The notes below the pieces were generated by a model. It saw only the letters and a list, made by a program, of their open reading frames with translations. It was not told the origin of the DNA and searched no databases. Position numbers and translations under genes: made by a program. Positions 25,101-32,700 of a stretch of 64,000 nt of DNA are shown in pieces (the stretch's first letter is position 1; every line of letters starts with the position of its first letter). The DNA is from Paenibacillus melissococcoides (GTDB lineage: Bacteria; Bacillota; Bacilli; Paenibacillales; Paenibacillaceae): contig CALYLO010000002.1 in assembly GCA_944800085.1 (NCBI GenBank), positions 1 through 64,000 on the forward strand, in the 5' to 3' direction.

Positions 25101-27638
25101 GAGATCGCGCCGAGCTTCAATGTGGCGGCGACCACGGGAGAAAGCTTCAGCTACAACGCGCCATACGTTTCAGGCTACAATTTAGAGGGAGCGATCACGC
25201 AGACGATCGCGGACGTAAGCAGCGCCAACAACAGCCTGACCTTCGCGTACAGCCAGGCGAGCGGCAATGTCACGGTTGTGCTGAAGGAAGGCAGCCGCAT
25301 CATCAAAACGATGAGCGAAACATTCGCGGTCAACGAGACGCGGGAAATCCCGGTTCCAGACCTGACGGCGGATCATTACACGGCTGTCAGTATGGCTGAA
25401 ACAGTGACCTACACGGGAACCGCGCTGACGGTGGAATACGAGTATACGAAGGATACCGTGGATATCCCAGTCAAGGCGACAGACTATCTGACGGGCGCTG
25501 AACTGCAAACCAGCACCGTAACCGGCCAGCGCAAGGGCGAGGCGGTCACGATAGGCGCGCTAGATGTCACGGATTATGCGCTGGTGGGCAGCCCGTCCCA
25601 GATCGTCATCGCCGGCAGCGGCGAAGTCATCTTCCAGTACAGAACGCTGGCGGAAGATGAAGTGGCAGTCAAAGCGGTGTCGGAAGACGGCGCAGTGCTG
25701 CAAAGCTACGTGATGAGCGGAACCGTCGGCGAAACCATCACCGCGGCGGCGCCGGACATCCTGGGCTGGAAGCTGACCACAGCCACCACCCAGGAGGCGA
25801 TAGTAGGAACCGATAAGGAAATCATCTTCCGGTATGAGAAGGATGTCGTCACGATAACGGTGAAGGCGGTAGACGATCTGGGAGCGACGATTGATGAGGA
25901 GAGCTTCCAGGCGCCAAGGGGAGGCAGCTTCACGGCCTATGCTCCACATGTCTCCGGGTATGTGTTAACCGACGAGAAGACCAAGGAACTGACCAATATA
26001 ACAGCCGACGCCAGCGTCACTTTCCGCTACAAGAGCATCGGTGAAGATCGTATCGTATTCGTACATTATGTGGATCGTGCGAACAATGAATTTTTGAAGG
26101 AATCGGTTCCTTATGTCGGAAAAGTCGGGTCAGAACTTACATTGACTGCGCAAGATATTACGAAAACGGACAAGGTATACAAACCTGAAAGCTATACCTT
26201 CAATTACGTAATCACAGACGACTTCAACCAACAGCACACGTTCTTCTATAACGAAGATGAGGGCGAGACGTACATGGTAACTGTCCATTACGTGGATCAA
26301 GAATCGGATAAGGCGTTGAAGGCTCCATCCACTTTTACAGGTAAGGCAGGGGAAGTTCTGTGGTTGAGAGCGGATCAGATTACGGTAACCGATGTCGTGT
26401 ACTCGGAAGCAGATGCCGCATATTCGGTAACAGATGTCGTATACACGCCTCTGAAATTCAATCATCTATATACGATTACGACGGCTCCGGATCAGCAGTA
26501 TACGTTCCATTACGTCAAGGGAGAGTACGGTGATATCCAACTTCTGACGATTAACCATCTGGAAGCCGGGACGGACGATGTGCTGAGAGACTCTGAGCAA
26601 GTCAAAGGAAGAACAGGAGAGGAGATTCTGTATCGACCGGCTCCAATAACGGTAACGGGCGTTGTCTACCATCCAGAGCATTCAAGTTACAGGTATACCT
26701 TCTCTGACGAACCGGATCAGGTGCTTACTATTCAATACATCAAGGATTCTTCACAGACGGAGCGTCAACTGACGGTGAAGTATCTGGAGCAGGGCACAGG
26801 CAGAGAGCTGGCTGGGCCGACGACGAAGAGCGGCAAGCCCGGAGACAAGGTTACTTTGGCGGCAGTATTGGTGTCGGGCTACACATCTGTGAAGTCCAGC
26901 GATACGTATACGTTCACCGAAGAGGAAGGACAGGTATACATTTTCTACTACACGAAAAATTCGTCCAATCCGGATCCGGATTCCGGCGGTAGTTCGGGCG
27001 GAAGTTCGTCTACAGAAACGCCAACAGACCCGCTTCCTCCGGTGTCGCCATTGCCTCCGGCTCCACCGAAGCTGGAAACGGAGCATCATTACAACTATAT
27101 CAACGGCTATCCGGACGGCACGATTAAGCCGGAGAACCTGATTAGCCGGGAAGAGGTCGCCGCGATCTTCTATCGCCTGATGGACATTGAGAGCCGCGCG
27201 AACTATTTGACCGACAAGAACTCCTTCTCGGATGTAGCCAGCGGCCGTTGGTCGAACAAACACATCTCGACGATGGAACATGCCGGACTGATTACCGGCT
27301 ATCCGGATGGTACCTTCAAGCCGGGCCGTTCCATAACCCGGGCGGAATTCGCAGCGATTGCGTCCCGATTCGACAAGCTCAATGAACAGGCGAACGACAT
27401 GTTCTCCGATATTGCCGGGCATTGGGCGGAGAAATATATCGTGTCGGCTGCGAACAAAGGCTGGATCAAAGGCTATCCGGACGGCACCTTCAAGCCGAAC
27501 CAGCACATTACGCGCGCGGAAGCGATGGCGTTCATCAACAGGATGCTGAATCGGAAGGTGAAGGCGGACGATATCCACGAGGATGCGAAGCAATGGCTGT
27601 CAATCGTCTGTGAAAATGTCACTTTAACTGTGCTATGA
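22101..27638 (+). CDS. Giant SLH adhesin, 3' part: MucBP-like repeats, Pro-rich linker, three SLH domains (truncated by IS)
   Basis: 1845 residues as read from a GTG without ribosome site; it is really the continuation of the preceding frame from about 22077. Some twenty beta-grasp repeats of the MucBP kind (for example VTVHYVDQESDKALKAPSTFTGKAGE) fill most of it. Two units 1,302 bp apart (from 23531 and 24833) are almost identical. A linker follows with PLPPVSPLPPAPPK at about 27030-27071, a degenerate Pro-Pro endopeptidase site. Three SLH domains (INGYPDGTIKPENLISREEVA, ITGYPDGTFKPGRSITRAEFA, IKGYPDGTFKPNQHITRAEAM) anchor it to cell-wall polysaccharide. An insertion sequence at 27600 replaces the last 42 residues by 12 foreign ones, leaving the SLH domains whole. 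Confidence 0.88.
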   Translation: MGDVEFYNYVINKGLNDKQFEVTAFPQAAYQLVSSQALQYKDANGVIKPVNDLAAADDPASGLTKSVAVNESSDNPITVDPKIGHQTVVFEYASNMTAVTIEAYYGEGTNLTTIPVEGFTSFQVPAEIGKAFSYQAPVISGHTNKLPEGGIGTITSVSATAADNVIKFYYTKNTGALTVVAKEDGSNVEIGSAGRNIANGDTIDFTDPNAPSTSEIPALANYKLVPGSGTASAASYDGINDVTLTYSYERKTRDVIVEAYDLDTNHLIASKTLTHGVGAYYDINALTSTDAAALAYYELTGDNSKAVYVSNDATGAITVKFWYRQTSGGKITWIAYYLDENGVEREITSHTDTYAMDGTLTSVAVSAPSFSGWKLADTAPDHITPVKVNLADTATSAYVVKFRYVSDKSTITVKLQDNATLANDLSTLVSGYPATHEVINNTDITLYAPHVPGYVIVSEASKTITVTQDDTVIFNYKPIEEVVDEYLVNITVRGVDSSNNQLYSYVVTKTKDTTGTMTTDLTAFDVSGYELAKNSVNGTTAPIDTVTVPLDGSVNQVTYTYESLSTAVTIKAVMSDGTTPVPNFTEILAPAVKGQAFSYNAPYIPGYNLLSTEAITKRIASVNDTDNTLTFKYEKASGNVVIVLKETDTNGAVIRTDSAEVTLNNSPLTITAPDLTNEGYTLISPNEHNVSYDGKSQTVEFYYEKNMANVTVNLVDVTDSTNHVTMSTQTGSYRVGETAEFQAKDQPGYKLVSSPSQMVIVKADNSTTVTFEYVTKAEDEVLVKAVDSVTKEILYSYAMTGTIGHSVTVNAPELAGWALASGEASSQRVTVPGEAVFQYVPDTVTVTLKLENYNSGADIAAPAGVVTSYVVAKGTDFTAYAPHIPGYVLKSSQSVAFSSLVANDTATFKYVPIEEAVDEYLVNITVRGEDSSNNQLYSYELTRPKNSGDFNVDAFEVKGYKLMSSSPASVTVGEDNETVIFEYETLATAVTIHMVDGSGTEIAPSFNVAATTGESFSYNAPYVSGYNLEGAITQTIADVSSANNSLTFAYSQASGNVTVVLKEGSRIIKTMSETFAVNETREIPVPDLTADHYTAVSMAETVTYTGTALTVEYEYTKDTVDIPVKATDYLTGAELQTSTVTGQRKGEAVTIGALDVTDYALVGSPSQIVIAGSGEVIFQYRTLAEDEVAVKAVSEDGAVLQSYVMSGTVGETITAAAPDILGWKLTTATTQEAIVGTDKEIIFRYEKDVVTITVKAVDDLGATIDEESFQAPRGGSFTAYAPHVSGYVLTDEKTKELTNITADASVTFRYKSIGEDRIVFVHYVDRANNEFLKESVPYVGKVGSELTLTAQDITKTDKVYKPESYTFNYVITDDFNQQHTFFYNEDEGETYMVTVHYVDQESDKALKAPSTFTGKAGEVLWLRADQITVTDVVYSEADAAYSVTDVVYTPLKFNHLYTITTAPDQQYTFHYVKGEYGDIQLLTINHLEAGTDDVLRDSEQVKGRTGEEILYRPAPITVTGVVYHPEHSSYRYTFSDEPDQVLTIQYIKDSSQTERQLTVKYLEQGTGRELAGPTTKSGKPGDKVTLAAVLVSGYTSVKSSDTYTFTEEEGQVYIFYYTKNSSNPDPDSGGSSGGSSSTETPTDPLPPVSPLPPAPPKLETEHHYNYINGYPDGTIKPENLISREEVAAIFYRLMDIESRANYLTDKNSFSDVASGRWSNKHISTMEHAGLITGYPDGTFKPGRSITRAEFAAIASRFDKLNEQANDMFSDIAGHWAEKYIVSAANKGWIKGYPDGTFKPNQHITRAEAMAFINRMLNRKVKADDIHEDAKQWLSIVCENVTLTVL
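27580..27599 (+). repeat. 20-bp target-site duplication, left copy
   Basis: AGGATGCGAAGCAATGGCTG directly before the insertion sequence; the identical 20 bases follow it at 29071-29090. The paralogous gene at 29758 has a single copy of the matching stretch, proving the pre-insertion state. Confidence 0.95.
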
Positions 27639-29070
27639 AAATGTCACTTGTGTGATCAGAGGTCAGCCTTACCAGGTGACCTCTGCATAGCTATTATGTT
27701 GCGAATACATTGCATCTTGGAACGAACTGTTTTTTGTGGTACGCTTATTTTTAGTGTTATCATACGTGGTTTTCCACGGATGATTCTGGGCGGGTTTGCG
27801 TGGCGACGCAGAACTCGCCTTTTTTGATCCAGACGTCTTGCGCTGTGGCTTCTGAGTTTCTTTGAGTGCCCAGGGCTGGCCTTGGTGCCACAACAATACA
27901 TCCCCTGTTAACGTCTCCCGCACTTCAACCGTCGTTTTTGCATCCAGACGAAGGGAAGCAGGCTGGGCAAGGGTATAGCACTTTCCGTTGTACGAGAGGG
28001 TGTTTCCGGTCCCGAGTTGCCGATAATTGCGAAGCGTGAACACATGATTTAAATCGATAGACGGATCAAGCTTCAGGTAAGCCGAATCGGTCATTTTTGG
28101 CTCTATGGCAAATTTGTGATTGTGCTTCTGCAATAGGCTGGGCAGAGCCGCGTTCGCCTCTTCCAGCGTCTTGATGCCAAGAAGCCGCAGTTCGATCACC
28201 AAGCGATCCTGAAATGTTTGCCAGAGGCGTTCTACCCGTCCCTTGGCTTGCGGTGTAATTGCCTTGATGTGCTCAATATGCAAGTCAGCCATCGCTTTGC
28301 CGAAGTGGGAGAGCGGTTTGGTCTCCCCAGCGAGCTCTTGCTCGAGCGTCAGCTTTTCGTTAGGCGACCGGAAAATCGTATGCCGATCACTGTAAAGCCC
28401 AAGGGGAACCCCGTATTTTTCTATCCCTTGCTGCATGACTAGAGAGTAGGCCTCCCGGCATTCGTTCGGACGAAAGACGGCACCGACAACGGTACCTGTT
28501 GCATCGTCAATCGCAGCATGCAGCGTAAAGGATGAAGCCCGATCCTCCAACCATGCATAAGGAGTTGCGTCAATCTGCCACAGCATGCCGGCTTGCGGTT
28601 TGCGTTCCCGTGGCGGATGGGCTTTACTGCGACGCCGCTGCTTGGCTTGCTTGAGCCCACTAGCCAGAAGGATACGTCTCACGCTGGAAGCGCTCAGTGT
28701 CAACGATTCATGCTCCTCAAGAAGCTCTGCGAAGTGGCAGCAATTGCTTCCGTAATACTTGGCTGTGTACAGCTCAACGATTCGTTCCTTCACTTCATTG
28801 GGAAGGGCGTGATGAGGCTGTTTCCCCCGATTCTTGTGTATAAGTTCTTGTGCTCCTTTTCCGGATTGGTATTTCTTCTTTAGCCGAATGACTTGGCGTT
28901 CTGATAAACCCAGCGCTGCCGCTCCCTCCCTATTGGTCATCCGCCCATCTATGATTTTCTCCACAACGAGTACCTTCTTCATTTCTGCTTTCGTCAATGT
29001 CAATATCTCCTGTCCCATAGTGACATTATCTCAGAACAGTTATAGGGTGACATTATCACAGAAGAACAAC
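27600..29070 (-). mobile_element. IS1202-type insertion sequence (1,471 bp)
   Basis: Bounded by the 20-bp direct repeats. Imperfect inverted ends share TCTGTGAxAATGTCAC (27607-27622 and, inverted, 29047-29062). Each end carries a second inner copy of the ATGTCAC box about 28 bases further in, likely transposase-binding sites. It holds one transposase gene. Long target duplications of roughly 15-30 bp are a known mark of the IS1202 group (formerly within ISNCY). Confidence 0.9.
27669..29018 (-). CDS. IS1202/ISNCY-group DDE transposase
   Basis: 449 residues, one unbroken frame. An N-terminal helix-turn-helix (MTNREGAAALGLSERQVIRLKKKY) is followed by a second DNA-binding region and an integrase-like core. 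In the core, LWQIDATPYAWLED gives the first Asp, YSDRHTIFRSP the second, and the AKGRVERLWQTFQDRLVIEL stretch the Glu. The basic C terminus ends in a Lys/Thr/Ser-rich tail. It appears intact, so the element may still be mobile. Confidence 0.9.
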   Translation of the reverse strand: MGQEILTLTKAEMKKVLVVEKIIDGRMTNREGAAALGLSERQVIRLKKKYQSGKGAQELIHKNRGKQPHHALPNEVKERIVELYTAKYYGSNCCHFAELLEEHESLTLSASSVRRILLASGLKQAKQRRRSKAHPPRERKPQAGMLWQIDATPYAWLEDRASSFTLHAAIDDATGTVVGAVFRPNECREAYSLVMQQGIEKYGVPLGLYSDRHTIFRSPNEKLTLEQELAGETKPLSHFGKAMADLHIEHIKAITPQAKGRVERLWQTFQDRLVIELRLLGIKTLEEANAALPSLLQKHNHKFAIEPKMTDSAYLKLDPSIDLNHVFTLRNYRQLGTGNTLSYNGKCYTLAQPASLRLDAKTTVEVRETLTGDVLLWHQGQPWALKETQKPQRKTSGSKKASSASPRKPAQNHPWKTTYDNTKNKRTTKNSSFQDAMYSQHNSYAEVTW

Positions 29071-29090
29071 AGGATGCGAAGCAATGGCTG
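29071..29090 (+). repeat. 20-bp target-site duplication, right copy
   Basis: Identical to 27580-27599. It re-enters the adhesin reading frame. Confidence 0.95.
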
Positions 29091-29216
29091 GACAATAAGC
29101 CGGGGAAATGGTATTATGCGGATGTAATGGAAGCGGCCAACCATCACGAATATACCCGCAACGAAGATGGCTATGAAGTCTGGACCACTATTAATCCAGA
29201 TCGAATCTATCCTTAA
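29091..29216 (+). pseudogene. Severed C-terminal end of the giant SLH adhesin
   Basis: Continues the adhesin frame after the insertion sequence: DNKPGKWYYADVMEAANHHEY, then a short acidic stretch ending NPDRIYP and a TAA at 29214-29216. It matches the last 41 residues of the downstream paralogue (DNKPGKWYYTDVLEATNHHEY). It has no start codon of its own and is not expected to be made. Confidence 0.9.
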
Positions 29217-29236
29217 TGCAGGCTGGTCTGCATAAC

Positions 29237-29278
29237 AAGAAGCTCCTTTCGCGGCAAACTGCCCGGGAGGAGCTTCTT
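29237..29278 (+). terminator. Terminator of the giant adhesin gene
   Basis: AAGAAGCTCCT and AGGAGCTTCTT pair around a 17-base loop. The same hairpin in slightly changed form follows the paralogous gene at 33632-33670, another sign that the two loci are duplicates. Confidence 0.8.
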
Positions 29279-29287
29279 CTATGTATA

Positions 29288-29350
29288 TTATGGATTAGCC
29301 GAGAGCTTGTCATCGTTGCAGAGGTCCTTGTAGCTTGGCGTCGGCCTCTT
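29288..29350 (-). pseudogene. Remnant of a second Pro-Pro endopeptidase gene (last ~20 codons)
   Basis: Read on the minus strand, the bases ending at the TTA complement 29288-29290 encode KRPTPSYKDLCNDDKLSANP and a stop. The intact protease gene at 33678 ends KKTTPLTYEFMDKLFANP and a stop, and the bases around the stop (TATTATGGATT) are the same. Both lie directly after the shared adhesin terminator in convergent orientation. The rest of the gene is gone; the next 100 bases lead straight into the promoter of the second adhesin. Confidence 0.6.
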
Positions 29351-29449
29351 TCGACAGGTCCATCCGCTGGAAGAGTACATGGTCAATTCCAGGGGATTTT
29401 CGGGATTTGTGTAGTATTTGAAAATGCGCCATAATTTCGAAAAAGGGAA

Positions 29450-29478
29450 TTGACAAATGGTGGATAGACCGATATATT
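29450..29478 (+). promoter_or_regulatory. Promoter of the second adhesin riboswitch leader
   Basis: TTGACA at 29450-29455, 17-base spacer, TATATT at 29473-29478, with the same surroundings as the first leader (GTACTTTAGCTGG follows in both). Confidence 0.85.
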
Positions 29479-29495
29479 GAGCATTAACTAGTACT

Positions 29496-29604
29496 TTAGC
29501 TGGGTATGCTTGGATACGCCAATTACATAGGGCACACTAATCGAAAGATTAGGCCGCAAAGCTTAGGAATCTAAAGGCCCCCAGGCCTATGATCGTCCGG
29601 CTGC
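29496..29604 (+). ncRNA. c-di-GMP-I (GEMM) type riboswitch aptamer, adhesin 2
   Basis: Near copy of the element at 17360: AGGGCACAC, CTAATC-GAAA-GATTAG, GGCCGCAAAGC, TTAGGAATCTAAAGGCC. P1 is AGCTGGG (29498-29504) with TCCGGCT (29596-29602). It is a few bases shorter before the core. The GAAA-capped stem shows a compensated change (CTAGTC to CTAATC against GATTAG), which supports a maintained structure. Confidence 0.8.
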
Positions 29605-29639
29605 ATTTAACAATCGTTAAATTGCAGCCGGATTTTTTT
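29596..29639 (+). terminator. Riboswitch-controlled terminator, adhesin 2
   Basis: CCGGCTGCATTTAAC, CAATC loop region, GTTAAATTGCAGCCGG and a T run. As in leader 1, the outer 5' arm is the 3' strand of aptamer P1, so ligand binding should favour read-through. Confidence 0.85.
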
Positions 29640-29735
29640 ATTTTTCATAGGGCGGTTCTCCGCGGTATTTTTGGCCCGCCGAACGATATAAATAAGACGT
29701 GAGGAGGCAATTTTACTCTGCAAAGGAGGACTCAG

Positions 29736-29747
29736 ATGAAAAAATGA
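29736..29747 (+). other. Three-codon upstream frame before adhesin 2
   Basis: AAAGGAGG precedes ATGAAAAAATGA, a complete start-Lys-Lys-stop unit. Its stop lies just before the ribosome site GAGGAGG of the adhesin itself. It could tune translation, or be a relic of a shifted start. Confidence 0.35.
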
Positions 29748-29757
29748 GGAGGAAACT

Positions 29758-32700
29758 ATGAAACGCCGATTCAGACTAGTAGTCACATGGTTGTGTATGT
29801 TGAGTGTCGCATTTGGGACGATTCCGGGCACGCTCGGCGCCCAGGCGGCGAATTCCGGGGAGCTGGAGTGGCCGAGTCCGGGAGCCGTGAAGCTCACGAA
29901 GGAAGCGAACCCGGTCGAAGGCAAGCTGGATGAATGGGATATTACACTGACAATCGAAGGCAAGAACCTGAAATCGGGCTCCTCGGATATTGTGCTCGTG
30001 ATCGACAAGTCGGGCAGTATGACCCAGAAACCGAACCAGAATCGATTGCTGAAGGCCACGGACGCAGCCAAGAAATTCGTTGACAATCTCTTGATTGAAG
30101 ACTCGGAAACAAGAATTGCAGTCGTAACCTTCAATAAGACTTCTCAGCAGGTATCTGATTTCAAAGGCCTTGACCAGAAGACGGAGTTGAAACGTGTCAT
30201 TGATAATATACAGGCGACCGGGGGAACGAATATTCAGGCCGGACTGCACGAAGCTCAGGAGCTCTTAAAGACAAGCCGGGCCAACAACAAAGTGATCGTT
30301 CTGCTGAGTGACGGGGAGCCTACGTACAGTTACAAGGCCGGCAAAGCAGTCCCTGGATCATGGGGTAACAATGCTCACAATTATGCACTCTCAGATTTTG
30401 ATTATCGCGACAATAAGATAATTGGTTCGGGCAGCAGATATGAATTAAGGTACGGTTGCAGTATTTTTGGATGTACCTTTAATGATTCCTATTCTGTTAA
30501 TGGTTATGGCGTATTTGATAATGGGATCGGCACGATTTCCGAAGCCAAGCTGGCCCACGATGCGGGTATCGGCATTTATTCCATCGGGTTGGATGTCGGC
30601 AACAATAGCAATGCAACCAATACGTTGAAGGATGTAGCGAACAAAGGTTATTATTCGGGCAGCAGCGACAGTCTGGAGCGAATTTTCTCCGAGCTGGCCA
30701 GCAAAATTGCCTTTGCCGCGGAAAATGCGGTAGTCACTGACCCTATGGGGGACATGTTCGATCTGAAGTTGAAGGGAAGCTCCTTCGGCCCGGACGACTA
30801 TAAGGTCTCTCAAGGGGAGGTCACCTGGAACCCGCAAACCGAGACGTTGAATTGGAACATCGGCAATGTCACGGAAGGGAATCCAGCGACTCTTACTTAC
30901 CGGGTCAAAATGGATCACTCTAAAAACCCGGATCCGAAACAATTGTACCCGACTAACAAGACAACGACGATGAATTACACCGATGCCAAGGGTGACCGTA
31001 CATCGAAGGATTTCGAAGTGCCGAGAGTGGGCTTGGGTAAAGGTTCGATTCTCGTAAAGGCGTATACGGTTAATGCCAACGGCAAGCCGGTCAATTCAGA
31101 CGGTCAAGAAGTCGAGCGTCCGGATTTGGCCCAAGAGCTGTACAGCCGCTACCACGAGGAGAATGGAAGCGATGCGCTTGAGGTCGGCCAATCCTATACC
31201 ATACCTGCGCCAACGGTACCAGGTTACACTTTGAGAGTTGGGGAGAATCGAACGAAGGTTGATTTAACGGTAAGCAAACCATCGCCAATTATTTGGTTCG
31301 GTTACAACGATGTCCCTAACAAGCTTACGATTGTTCACCAATCGGGAGACAAGGTGCTGGAGCGCAGCGATGCGGATAAAAAGCCGGGCGAATCCATTGA
31401 TGTAAGCAGCAAGAATTTCACCGGATATGAGTTCGCCAGTGCCGGGGTTAGCGAGGGCAGTGGACTGGGCGTCGACCAAGGGCATGTAACGGGCGTGATG
31501 CCTGCCAAGGATGTAACGATAACTTTTCATTACACGGCAAAGGATCAGAGCGTAAAAGTCCGTTACGTAGACCGGGCAACAGGCAAGGAGCTGCTGGAAC
31601 CAAGCGTGAAGACAGGGAAGACGGGAGAAACGCTGACGCTGGAAGCCGAAGAAATTGCGGGCTATGAAGCGGAAGAGCCGAAAGCAGTGAATTATGAGCT
31701 GAAGGCTGGCGAAAATCCGAATTATATCTTCTACTATACGGCCGAGAAGCAGATCGTAACCGTGAAATACCTGGAAAAAGGTACGGATAAAGAACTGGCA
31801 GACGAAACGACGGTTGAAGGCGTAACGGGCCAGACCGTAACGCTGAAAGCGAAGCCGATCGCGGGTTATGCCCCAGAAAACGAGACGGATGAGTACACGT
31901 TCTCGGCGGAAGCTGACCAAGTATATACGTTCTACTACACCAAAGACGATCCGGCAGGCGAAGAGCGAACCGTAATCGTGCATTACGTGGATCGGGCGAC
32001 GGAACAATCCCTGAAGGAGTCGGCTTCGCGCAGTGGGGAAGTTGGTTCGACGATTACGTTGACAGCGGAAGACATTACGGTGACGGACGCTGTATACAAG
32101 CCGGAACGTTATAGCGTGGAGTACCCAGTTACAGCAGACACCGAGCAGGAATACACCTTCTACTACAACAAAGTAGATGAAGACGAGACGTACACGGTAA
32201 CGGTTCACTACGTGGATCAAGAATCGAATCTGGCCCTGCAAGCTCCGTCCACCCATTCCGGCAAGGCCGGGGACGTGCTGTGGTTGAGAGCGGATCAGAT
32301 TACCGTTACAGACGCCGTATACACGCCGCTGAAATTCAATGAGCTTTACACGATTACAACGGCTCCTGATCAGCAGTATACGTTCTACTATGTGAAGGGC
32401 GAGCATGGCGATATCCAGCTTCTGACGATTAACCATCTGGAAGCCGGGACGAACCATGTGCTGAAAGACTCCGATCGAGTCAAAGGCAAAGCCGGCGAGC
32501 AGCTCCTCTATCGGACGTCTCCGATTACGGTCACGGGCGCCGTGTATCACCCTGAGCATCCAAGTTATCCGTATACATTCAGTGATGAACCGGAGCAAGT
32601 GCTTACTATTTTCTACAAAAAGGACCCATCCCAGACGGAGCGCCAGGTGACCGTGAAGTATCTGGAGCAGGGAACGGGCAAGCAGTTGGCTGTGCCGACG

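Noticed and set aside
22400..26000. Regular repeats as a possible CRISPR array
   Set aside because: The repeats are in-frame protein repeats of about 70-90 codons with many changes, not short identical repeats with unique spacers.
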